Origin: JAZQNC01 sp045536155
GTDB taxonomy: Bacteria; Bacillota; Clostridia; Oscillospirales; CAG-272
Reading direction: 5' to 3'
Assembly (NCBI GenBank): GCA_045536155.1
Contig: JAZSMZ010000097.1
Coordinates: forward strand, 1 to 5,232
DNA: 5,232 bases
Below are positions 1 through 5,232 of the stretch, one piece after another; the stretch's first letter is position 1; every line of letters begins with the position of its first letter. Position numbers and translations under genes: made by a program. The notes under the pieces were generated by a model. The model was not told where the DNA came from and searched no databases. It saw only the letters and a program-made list of their open reading frames with translations.

Positions 1-1686
1 CTTGGTAAGCGAGGCGAGCGACTGGGTGGTGAAGGTGAATTCCTTTTTCATCTGCACCAATTCGCTTTCGCTGTATTCCGTATCGGAAAGGCTTTCGAAT
101 TTTTCCCTGATGATCGGATATTTTTCGCGCATCTCTTCTTCGTCGTAGGGCGCGAGCTGCTTTTTCATTATGTTAAAGGTTTCATACTGTTGAGAAAGAC
201 GGCTGTAAAGCTCGGCGCTTTTGCGAATAAAGCTGTCGGCATGTAAAATAGCATCGTCGACGTCGGTCTTGTTCCATTTTTCAAGGAGCAATTCAAGCTC
301 TGATGTGCAGGAGGCGTACTTCTCCTCAAGCTTTTCTCTTCGCGCCTCGATGTCCGAAAGACGTCCCGATACAGCCTTGATGTGATCGCGGGTCTCATCG
401 TGATCGTCGAGCATACGGCGCATATCGGCTATATCGTCGACGTCAAGCTCGTCGAGCAGCCCGTTGAGCCGCTGTTCGGGTTTTATCGCCGAAAAGAGCA
501 GTATTATCGAGATAACCGTGCAGAGGGCAAATGCGCCGCCTGTTATAATAGCGCTTGTCATTCCGTCGCCGAAAAGACCGAAATATACGGCCATAACAGC
601 GGCAACCACACCCAAAACGGCAAATACTATGCCGAAAACACGGAGGGTAGCACAGCTTCGCTGAGCAGATTTTGCCATCGACATTACGCGAGTCTTTCCG
701 CCCAGGTTTTCAACGGTGTCGGATACCAGCTCGGCAGTATCGAGATCGGGCTCGGCAGAGAGAATGGTGTTGTATTCGTTGTTTGCCGAATCGAGGGCGG
801 AGCGCAGATTGGCTCGCTCGTTTTTCAGCTCGCGAAGGCGGTTGAGGTAATCCTCGTCGGGCAAAAATCCCTCGTGCGAGCATCCATCGCGGAGCGCTTT
901 GTACTGGGCGTTGAGCTCGTTGCCTAGCCGCTTCGATTCGTTGAACTCGTCAAATTGGTTTAGGATAGAGGTGTACTCGTGATACATAAGCTTCGACTCG
1001 AGGTCGCTTTTCAGATCAGCTTTTGCTTTTATTGACTCGACCGTTCTCTCAAGCTGTCCTTGAAGCTCTCCTACCCTTGCAAAATCTGCAGATGCATCGC
1101 GAAGGCGGGCGCGAAGCTCGTCGATCTCCTTGCCTATCTCGTAGATCTTGCCTCCCTTTTCGTTTTTGTGAAGCAGGGAGGTGCGCGCGCTGTCAAGCTT
1201 TTTTATCGCACGGGCGGTGTTCACCTTTTCATCGGCGGAGAACATGAGATTTTCGATAGCTCCGCTTATATCGGTACCGTCGATGGCGCTGCCCGAGGCC
1301 TGACCCACGTAGGCACTGCGCACGAAAATATCGCGGGGGAGGGCGAGAAAATGCTCGCCGGGCGACTTTTCAAATTTCACCTTTTCACCGCTCTCGACGT
1401 CATAAATGCTTACCGAATCGCTTTTTTGGCTGCTTTCGCGCTCGATCCTGTAGCTTTTGCCGCCCGATACTACGGTCATCGAGCCGCCGGCATTGCTGCC
1501 GTCCCACGAATGGCGAAGTGCCTTTTCGTTTTTGTCCATGCCGTAGAGCATATAAACGATGAATGATGCGATGGTGGTCTTTCCCGCCTCGTTTGAGCCC
1601 TCGATGATGTTCATTTTTTCGCCGAAGGAGAGAGAATAGTCGCAAAGTCCGCCGAACGCTTTAATTTTTATCTTCTGTATGATCAT
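1..1686 (-). CDS. YhaN/SbcC-like AAA ATPase with coiled coils and membrane hairpin (partial, C-terminus outside window)
   Basis: The reading frame is open from ATG 1686 to the left edge, giving 562 codons with no stop; the C-terminal part is missing. The N-terminus MIIQKIKIKAFGG is the usual first strand of RecF/SbcC/Rad50-type ATPases. Walker A is GSNEAGKTT (residues 30-38), and a Q-loop-like YVGQ puts Gln at 129. From about residue 175 to 335 the sequence is charged and heptad-like (coiled coil). Two hydrophobic segments follow at about 350-372 and 379-401, joined by a short GDG turn, and then a second charged coiled coil runs from 403 to the edge. Walker B and the signature motif should lie in the missing part. 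No CxxC zinc hook is visible. Family knowledge: YhaN-like proteins are putative DNA-repair ATPases that pair with YhaO-like nucleases; the nuclease-like partner is the first gene of this operon. The start is firm because in-frame TAG and TGA lie just upstream of the ATG. A different SMC-like ATPase family remains possible. Confidence 0.85.
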   Translation of the reverse strand, partial: MIIQKIKIKAFGGLCDYSLSFGEKMNIIEGSNEAGKTTIASFIVYMLYGMDKNEKALRHSWDGSNAGGSMTVVSGGKSYRIERESSQKSDSVSIYDVESGEKVKFEKSPGEHFLALPRDIFVRSAYVGQASGSAIDGTDISGAIENLMFSADEKVNTARAIKKLDSARTSLLHKNEKGGKIYEIGKEIDELRARLRDASADFARVGELQGQLERTVESIKAKADLKSDLESKLMYHEYTSILNQFDEFNESKRLGNELNAQYKALRDGCSHEGFLPDEDYLNRLRELKNERANLRSALDSANNEYNTILSAEPDLDTAELVSDTVENLGGKTRVMSMAKSAQRSCATLRVFGIVFAVLGVVAAVMAVYFGLFGDGMTSAIITGGAFALCTVISIILLFSAIKPEQRLNGLLDELDVDDIADMRRMLDDHDETRDHIKAVSGRLSDIEARREKLEEKYASCTSELELLLEKWNKTDVDDAILHADSFIRKSAELYSRLSQQYETFNIMKKQLAPYDEEEMREKYPIIREKFESLSDTEYSESELVQMKKEFTFTTQSLASLTK

Positions 1687-1697
1687 CGGTCACTACG

Positions 1698-1701
1698 TCC
1701 T
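1698..1701 (-). promoter_or_regulatory. Ribosome binding site of the ATPase gene, long spacing
   Basis: On the minus strand the 33-base gap after the dehydrogenase stop contains AAAAGGACG. The AGGA core lies 11 bases before ATG 1686, somewhat longer than the usual 5-9. A GTG nearer to it is out of frame and in-frame stops lie immediately upstream, so the ATG at 1686 is still the best start. The long spacing could lower translation of this last visible gene. Confidence 0.6.
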
Positions 1702-1719
1702 TTTAAATAAACGTCTGTT

Positions 1720-2706
1720 TTAGTTTTTATGATGCTTTTCGCGTGAAAATCCCTCGTCGCCGTTTGCACGGTAACGGGTGTTTTTGTCAACTCTGTTGAG
1801 CAGCTTTTCGCCTGCCGAGTAGCGGCGGAGATTTTCTGCGGCGATCTCGATTATCATGTCGTAGGTGTCGCGCAGATGGAAGAATCCCGTGATGTGAGGT
1901 GTGATGACGATGTTTTCGCAAGTCCAGAGCGGACTGTCCTTCGGCAGAGGCTCGATCATTGTAACGTCGAGCGCCGCACCGCCGATCTTTTTTGCGCTGA
2001 CCGCCTCGTAAAGCGCGTCGGGATCGATGGCGTTGCCACGGCCGACGTTTATGATTATCGCATCGTTTTTCATCATGGAGATGCGCTCGCGCGATAATAT
2101 ATTTACAGTTTCGGGCGTGTTGGGCAGGGCTAATGCGATGATGTCGGCATTCGGGATAAGAGAATCGATCGCATCGGATGTGTAAAGTGCATCGCACCAG
2201 TCGGGACGGTCTGTCAGCGTGCGCTTGATGCCCGTTACGCGGCATCCGAGTGCTTTCATCTTTTTGCCGAACTCACTACCGATATCTCCCATGCCTAAAA
2301 TAAGCACGTTTGATCCCTCAACTCTTTTTACCGATCCGCGGTCGAGCCATTCGCTCTTTTGCTGGTTGTCGCGGTAAAGGTGGAGCTTTTTGAAAAGCTC
2401 GAAAACGTATCCGACCATGCATTCGGAAATTGCAAGTCCGAATGCTCCCGTAGAGTTTGTGAGAGCAACGGTACCCGGCAGCACTCCGGGCAGAGAATAG
2501 GGCTCGGTACCCGCCATCGAAAGCTGGATCCATTCAAGCTTTTCGGCGTATTTTAAGTCGTCTTTCGGGGGATTTCCTATAACTACCGATGCTTCTTTTA
2601 ACGCCTCGGCGGAGTATTCGTATATAAATTCCATATCGGGCGCATTTGCCTTGAACTTTTCGCGGTGTGCCGCCTCGGTAGGAACGATAACAACAGCTTT
2701 TTTCAT
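1720..2706 (-). CDS. D-isomer-specific 2-hydroxyacid dehydrogenase
   Basis: The 328-residue product matches the length of single-chain D-2-hydroxyacid dehydrogenases, which interconvert 2-keto acids and D-2-hydroxy acids with NAD(P)H in the cytoplasm. The nucleotide-binding motif GMGDIG is at 138-143. The catalytic triad is present: Arg223 in NVGRG, Glu252 in MIEPLP, and His271 in TPHITG. After the second beta strand come Lys161 and Arg162 instead of the Asp typical of NAD-users, which suggests NADPH preference (inference). There is no ACT domain, so it is unlikely to be a long-form SerA. The exact substrate (glyoxylate, hydroxypyruvate, phosphoglycerate or another keto acid) cannot be read from the sequence. 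A basic, polar tail of about 18 residues ends the protein. It starts 10 bases after the HAD gene stop, with AAAGGA placed 6 bases before the ATG, so it is co-transcribed with its neighbours. Confidence 0.92.
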   Translation of the reverse strand: MKKAVVIVPTEAAHREKFKANAPDMEFIYEYSAEALKEASVVIGNPPKDDLKYAEKLEWIQLSMAGTEPYSLPGVLPGTVALTNSTGAFGLAISECMVGYVFELFKKLHLYRDNQQKSEWLDRGSVKRVEGSNVLILGMGDIGSEFGKKMKALGCRVTGIKRTLTDRPDWCDALYTSDAIDSLIPNADIIALALPNTPETVNILSRERISMMKNDAIIINVGRGNAIDPDALYEAVSAKKIGGAALDVTMIEPLPKDSPLWTCENIVITPHITGFFHLRDTYDMIIEIAAENLRRYSAGEKLLNRVDKNTRYRANGDEGFSREKHHKN

Positions 2707-2716
2707 AAATGATCCT

Positions 2717-3406
2717 TTATTCTCCCAGAATTATCGGAATAAGCTCGCTCAGATCCTTTATCTCGTAGTCGATCTTGACACCCTTGTCGTTTTTTTCTCC
2801 CTTGGGATTGAACCACACGGTGTCGATTCCCGCGTTGTTGCCGCCCTTTATATCGCTTGTCAGCGAGTCGCCGATGATGATGGCGCGCGCGGGGTCAAAG
2901 CCCTCGATATTTTTGGCGACGTAGTCGAAATATTCTTTGTGGGGCTTTGGGTATCCTACCGCGCCCGAGATGAAAATGTCGGTAAAATATTTCTTTATGG
3001 GCGAGCCGTTGAAGCGGCCTTGCTGAACCGATGCTTCGCCGTTCGTAACGAGATAGAGCGGCTTTTTATCTGCCAGACGCTCGCATATTTCCATGGCTCC
3101 GTCGAGCAGATAGGGGCAGGAGCCGAGGGTGCGAAGATAAAACGCGTTGCACTCGGCGGCATCGGCATCAAAGCCGTATTTGTCGATAAGGCGACGGTAA
3201 CGCTCGACGAGCAGAGAGGGCTTTTCGATCTCGCCGCGTTCGTATGCCTTCCAAAGTCCGTCGTTTATAACGTGATAGTCGGCGTAAAGCTCCTCGGAAA
3301 AGGGAAAATTGTATGTGTGGCAGAGCGTTTCAAAGGAATGATGTTCCGCTTTTTCAAAATCAAATAAGGTGCCGTCGGCATCGAAGAGAATAAAATCATA
3401 TTTCAT
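2717..3406 (-). CDS. yjjG: YjjG/YfnB-family HAD hydrolase, probable pyrimidine nucleoside 5'-monophosphatase
   Basis: The product is 229 residues long, counted from ATG 3406. HAD motif I is FDADGTLF, with nucleophile Asp9 and acid/base Asp11. Motif II is VTNG (Thr121), motif III is Lys154 in GYPKP, and motif IV is GDSLTSD (Asp180, Asp185). An alpha-helical cap lies between motifs I and II (about residues 15-100). The stretches VTNGEASVQQGR and GDSLTSDIKGG followed by NNAGIDTVWFNP are hallmarks of the YjjG subfamily. In characterised members this enzyme dephosphorylates UMP, dUMP, dTMP and non-canonical pyrimidine nucleotides, acting in nucleotide house-cleaning. The frame can be extended upstream to a TTG at 3424, but that codon overlaps the previous stop and would place the ribosome binding site inside the gene, so ATG 3406 is preferred. 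It follows the nuclease gene by 14 bases and precedes the dehydrogenase by 10. Substrate is inferred from the family. Confidence 0.92.
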   Translation of the reverse strand: MKYDFILFDADGTLFDFEKAEHHSFETLCHTYNFPFSEELYADYHVINDGLWKAYERGEIEKPSLLVERYRRLIDKYGFDADAAECNAFYLRTLGSCPYLLDGAMEICERLADKKPLYLVTNGEASVQQGRFNGSPIKKYFTDIFISGAVGYPKPHKEYFDYVAKNIEGFDPARAIIIGDSLTSDIKGGNNAGIDTVWFNPKGEKNDKGVKIDYEIKDLSELIPIILGE

Positions 3407-3415
3407 AATGTGTCG

Positions 3416-3419
3416 TCCT
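3416..3419 (-). promoter_or_regulatory. Ribosome binding site that fixes the HAD gene start
   Basis: On the minus strand AAAGGACG follows directly after the nuclease TGA stop (3423-3421). Its AGGA core is 9 bases before ATG 3406. This supports ATG 3406 over the upstream in-frame TTG at 3424, which would encode this site as part of the protein. Confidence 0.8.
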
Positions 3420-3420
3420 T

Positions 3421-4554
3421 TCAAAAATCTCTGCCCGCAATGGCGGCAAGTCCGTATCTGAGCGCTTCGGCGGCGATTTCTTTTTCGCGCTCGTCGTCAG
3501 ATAAAAGCGCACTTTCAAGCTCGCGGTAGAAGGCGCCCTTGATCGACGGATCGCTTTTGAGCGTTTCGGTGTCGGCGAGCGGGAGGGTCTTGTCGATAAG
3601 CTCGAGGGAGAACACCGTGTCGCCTATCGATTCGCGTATATACGTCAGCGAAAGGGCAAGGTCGCTGGGCACGTCGCCGAGCAGGGTAAGTCTCAGAGAG
3701 GTGTCGTTTGAATAGCTGCGCGTCACGCTCTGCAGAATGTGAGCGTAGGCACTTTCCTCGTCCTTGATGCCCGTCAGATCGAGATTCAATCTTTCATAGC
3801 GGCGGCGGGAAAAGCGCAGTCCCTTTACTTCGGCGCGGAAAATGCCGTCCTCTTTGACGGCGTCGCACAGCACGGCACCCTTGTAACCGCATTCGCCGAA
3901 ATCGCGTCCCTCAAGACAGCCCGAGTATCCATAGTAGACTCCTCTGTCGCAGTTTATACCCTCGGTATTGTGGATGTGTCCGAGAGCGGCGTAGTCGAAT
4001 TTCGCATTTAAAATGTCGGCAGTGGTGATGGGGCAGTAGCTCGACGAGGGCACGTCAAGGTCACAGTGTGCGCAAAAGATGTGTATGCGTCCGTCATCGG
4101 GCACCGTAAAGCCGCGCAGAGGATTTTCAAGGTATTCGCCTGATGTGAAGGCATAGCCGTACACGGTGGTGTTTATATCGTCGAATTCGATGTATGAAAG
4201 CTCTTTTTGATTGAAGATATATACGTTTTCGGGCAATGCAGACTGCGCGTAAAACGATGCGGCGTTGTACGGGTCGTGGTTGCCGGGCGATATGACAAAA
4301 CGTGTGTTGGGGCAGGATGCAAACTCGCGGCGAATGTGCGCGGCGGTCTCACGGGTGGCAAAGCTGTCGTCGAACAGGTCGCCGGCAATCAGCATAAGCT
4401 CGACGTTGTTCATACGGGCAAAGGTGATAAGCGCGGTAAAGGAGGCGCGAAGCTCGCTTCGGCGCACAGCCGCCTTGTCGCTTTCGAATTCGGCGAATGC
4501 CGAATCGAGGTGAATGTCTGCCGCATGCATAAATTTCAGTTTATATTCGCTCAT
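3421..4554 (-). CDS. SbcD/YhaO-like metallophosphoesterase (DNA repair exonuclease-type)
   Basis: The 377-residue product has the full calcineurin-like phosphoesterase core of the Mre11/SbcD/YhaO group. The metal ligands read in order: Asp13 and His15 (DIHLDS), Asp59 (GDLFDD), Asn92 with catalytic His93 (GNHDP), His163 (CAHCDLD), and His193 and His195 (LGHIH). The following GYSGCLEGRDFGECGYKG is the cap-side motif seen in YhaO-type proteins. The region after about residue 250 is a mixed alpha/beta tail that probably contacts DNA or the ATPase partner. Length is close to E. coli SbcD (about 400). Family role: Mn-dependent nuclease acting with an SMC-like ATPase on DNA ends or hairpins. The YhaN-like ATPase three genes downstream is the likely partner, although two other genes intervene. 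It is the first gene of the leftward operon, with GGAG 9 bases before the ATG and a good promoter upstream. Nuclease activity on DNA is inferred, not shown. Confidence 0.9.
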   Translation of the reverse strand: MSEYKLKFMHAADIHLDSAFAEFESDKAAVRRSELRASFTALITFARMNNVELMLIAGDLFDDSFATRETAAHIRREFASCPNTRFVISPGNHDPYNAASFYAQSALPENVYIFNQKELSYIEFDDINTTVYGYAFTSGEYLENPLRGFTVPDDGRIHIFCAHCDLDVPSSSYCPITTADILNAKFDYAALGHIHNTEGINCDRGVYYGYSGCLEGRDFGECGYKGAVLCDAVKEDGIFRAEVKGLRFSRRRYERLNLDLTGIKDEESAYAHILQSVTRSYSNDTSLRLTLLGDVPSDLALSLTYIRESIGDTVFSLELIDKTLPLADTETLKSDPSIKGAFYRELESALLSDDEREKEIAAEALRYGLAAIAGRDF

Positions 4555-4613
4555 TTTTCCACTCTCCGTTGATGAAAAAATACATTAAAAACGTAATAAA
4601 AAACAATATTCCT

Positions 4614-4619
4614 ATTATA
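4614..4619 (-). promoter_or_regulatory. Second possible -10 box for the leftward operon
   Basis: A second perfect TATAAT lies on the minus strand 15 bases downstream of the first one. The sequence 17 bases upstream reads TTTAAG, a poor -35 box. It may be a weak second start point, or it may influence polymerase pausing near the main start site. It could also be chance in AT-rich DNA. Confidence 0.35.
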
Positions 4620-4628
4620 CTGAATACC

Positions 4629-4657
4629 ATTATACACTTAAATAAAAATTTTTTCAA
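4629..4657 (-). promoter_or_regulatory. Sigma-A-type promoter of the leftward operon
   Basis: On the minus strand a -35 box TTGAAA (4657-4652) is separated by 17 bases from a perfect -10 box TATAAT (4634-4629). Transcription would start near 4621-4623, leaving a leader of roughly 65-70 bases before the nuclease ATG at 4554. Box sequences and spacing match the housekeeping consensus closely. The spacer is A/T rich. Confidence 0.8.
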
Positions 4658-4696
4658 CTTTTTTCGGTAAATTATATTTATTATTTCAACAGTTTG

Positions 4697-4705
4697 TGGT
4701 ATAAT
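4697..4705 (+). promoter_or_regulatory. Extended -10 promoter element for rbfA
   Basis: TGGTATAAT combines a perfect -10 hexamer (4700-4705) with the TGn extension typical of Gram-positive promoters. The expected -35 position has only a weak T-rich match, which the extension can compensate for. Transcription would begin near 4712, giving a leader of about 48 bases. This implies that rbfA has its own promoter here. Confidence 0.65.
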
Positions 4706-4750
4706 GTAAAATAGGAGAATATTATTTGCAAAAAACAGCGATTATGCTAT

Positions 4751-4755
4751 GGAGG
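4751..4755 (+). promoter_or_regulatory. Ribosome binding site of rbfA
   Basis: GGAGG lies 4 bases before ATG 4760, close but strong. It supports this start, which also gives the conserved RbfA N-terminus MASFRQDRINEQL. Confidence 0.75.
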
Positions 4756-4759
4756 AAAT

Positions 4760-5176
4760 ATGGCATCATTTCGTCAGGACAGAATAAATGAACAGTTAAT
4801 GCGTGAGCTTTCGGAGATAGTACGCGAGGTCAAGGATCCGAGGGTGAGCGGTGCACTTGTCAGCATTACAAAGACAGACTGCGCTGCCGATTTAAAGACA
4901 GCAAAAGTATATTTTTCGGTTATCGGATCGGATAGCGCCGACACCAAAAAGGGACTTGTCAGCGCGCAAGGGTACATTCGCACGCAGTTGGCAAGACGTA
5001 TGAATCTGCGTGTTACTCCCGAGCTGCGATTCATTGCCGACGAGAGCATGGAAAAGGGTGCAAAGATGAACGAACTTATGAAAAAGGTTGAAGCTCAGCT
5101 TGCCGAAAGTGACCGCATCAATGCCGAAATCGAGGCAAGACTTGTGTCAGAGGCGGAAGCTCAAGAGGAAAATTAA
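4760..5176 (+). CDS. rbfA: Ribosome-binding factor A (RbfA)
   Basis: The product is 138 residues long, a normal size for RbfA, the small KH-domain protein that binds the 30S subunit and helps mature the 5' end of 16S rRNA. Visible family features are the first helix RINEQLMRELSEIVR (8-22), followed by VKDPRVS (24-30), and the strand AKVYFSV (48-54). The AxG helix kink is Ala69-Gln70-Gly71 within SAQGYIRTQL, and the conserved block RVTPELRFIADESMEKG runs from 84 to 100. The last 25 residues are a polar, Glu-rich tail, probably disordered. In most Firmicutes rbfA follows infB; here the gene to the left is divergent, so rbfA begins its own unit. A putative truB begins immediately after the stop, the usual order rbfA-truB. 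Confidence 0.96.
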   Translation: MASFRQDRINEQLMRELSEIVREVKDPRVSGALVSITKTDCAADLKTAKVYFSVIGSDSADTKKGLVSAQGYIRTQLARRMNLRVTPELRFIADESMEKGAKMNELMKKVEAQLAESDRINAEIEARLVSEAEAQEEN

Positions 5177-5232
5177 GTGAAACGCGAAAACAGCAATATA
5201 TCGGGTGTATTGGTTGTAAACAAGTCGGATCG
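5177..5232 (+). CDS. truB: Putative TruB, tRNA pseudouridine-55 synthase (N-terminal fragment)
   Basis: A GTG codon directly follows the rbfA TAA, with AGAGGA at the end of rbfA about 7 bases upstream acting as ribosome binding site. Only 18 codons are visible (VKRENSNISGVLVVNKSD), and the frame is open to the edge. The segment SGVLVVNK matches the first strand of TruB, normally followed by K-P-x-G-x-T-S; here Ser replaces the Pro. Position right after rbfA supports TruB, which makes pseudouridine 55 in the tRNA T-loop. The DHH phosphoesterase (nrnA) that sits between the two genes in some clostridia does not fit this N-terminus. The fragment is too short to be certain. Confidence 0.65.
   Translation, partial: MKRENSNISGVLVVNKSD

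Larger units (their letters stand above)
4555..4759. other. Divergent AT-rich intergenic region
   Basis: This 205-base spacer is far richer in A and T than the flanking genes and separates two units pointing away from each other. It holds one convincing promoter for the leftward operon, a possible second -10 box for it, and an extended -10 element for rbfA. No strong hairpin followed by a T run, no tRNA and no riboswitch-like structure was recognised. Confidence 0.85.

Noticed and set aside
253..444. Repeated 12-base word ATCGTCGACGTC at 253-264 and 433-444
   Set aside because: Both copies lie inside the ATPase and encode the same acidic Asp-Val-Asp-Asp stretch with the same codons. Two copies do not make a repeat array, and the flanks differ.
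382..927. 181-codon open frame on the plus strand
   Set aside because: It lies fully antisense to the YhaN-like ATPase, including the membrane hairpin and coiled coils. The minus-strand frame has clear family motifs; the plus-strand translation resembles no known protein.
1060..1566. 168-codon open frame on the plus strand
   Set aside because: It is antisense to the N-terminal part of the ATPase, where the minus strand carries the Walker A motif. The translation has no recognisable domain.
2651..3367. 238-codon open frame on the plus strand
   Set aside because: It is antisense to the YjjG-type gene, which has all four HAD motifs. Such shadows are common opposite genes with GC-rich third codon positions, and no ribosome binding site supports it.
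3407..3424. Longer HAD protein starting at TTG 3424
   Set aside because: The six extra codons encode the Shine-Dalgarno sequence, and the TTG overlaps the stop of the preceding gene. ATG 3406 has the right spacing and gives the standard N-terminus.
4641..4671. A/T runs between the two promoters as a possible terminator
   Set aside because: The A and T runs can pair weakly, but there is no GC-containing stem followed by a T tract, and no gene ends here on either strand. The runs are better explained as promoter spacer DNA.
1..5232. Mobile element, CRISPR array, tRNA or rRNA, defence system
   Set aside because: No transposase or integrase, inverted repeats with target duplication, spaced direct repeats or RNA gene signature was seen. 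The nuclease/ATPase pair could suggest a defence role, but its motifs fit the common YhaO/YhaN repair-type family and the context is otherwise housekeeping.

Overview
The window looks like part of a chromosome from a Gram-positive, clostridia-like bacterium (Firmicutes, possibly an uncultured gut Oscillospirales-type lineage). This is inferred from strong AG-rich ribosome binding sites, sigma-A-like promoters in a short AT-rich intergenic region, a YhaO/YhaN-type nuclease-ATPase pair, and an rbfA gene typical of the infB-rbfA-truB neighbourhood. Nothing here fixes the species.

Layout: two divergent transcription units separate at a 205-base AT-rich spacer (4555-4759). Leftward (minus strand) is a tight four-gene operon read from 4554 down to the left edge: (1) an SbcD/YhaO-like metallophosphoesterase, 4554-3421; (2) a YjjG-type HAD nucleotidase, 3406-2717; (3) a D-isomer-specific 2-hydroxyacid dehydrogenase, 2706-1720; (4) the N-terminal 562 codons of a YhaN/SbcC-like coiled-coil ATPase, 1686 to beyond position 1. 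Gaps between genes are 14, 10 and 33 bases, and each gene has its own Shine-Dalgarno sequence. Rightward (plus strand) is rbfA (4760-5176), with a putative truB starting directly after its stop codon (5177 to beyond the right edge).

How the genes may work together: the first and last genes of the leftward operon resemble the two subunits of an SbcCD/Mre11-Rad50-like DNA-processing complex. In many genomes such pairs are adjacent, but here two small-molecule enzymes lie between them. The HAD protein probably removes non-canonical pyrimidine nucleotides, so a genome-maintenance theme for the operon is possible but inferred. The ATPase is unusual in carrying a clear two-helix transmembrane hairpin between its two coiled-coil arms, which would tether the complex to the membrane. 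The rightward unit serves ribosome maturation (RbfA) and tRNA modification (TruB).

No RNA gene, mobile element, CRISPR array, convincing terminator or long repeat was seen. There is no stretch above 300 bases without a gene. The content is mostly ordinary core-genome material; the points worth a second look are the split nuclease/ATPase operon and the membrane hairpin in the ATPase.
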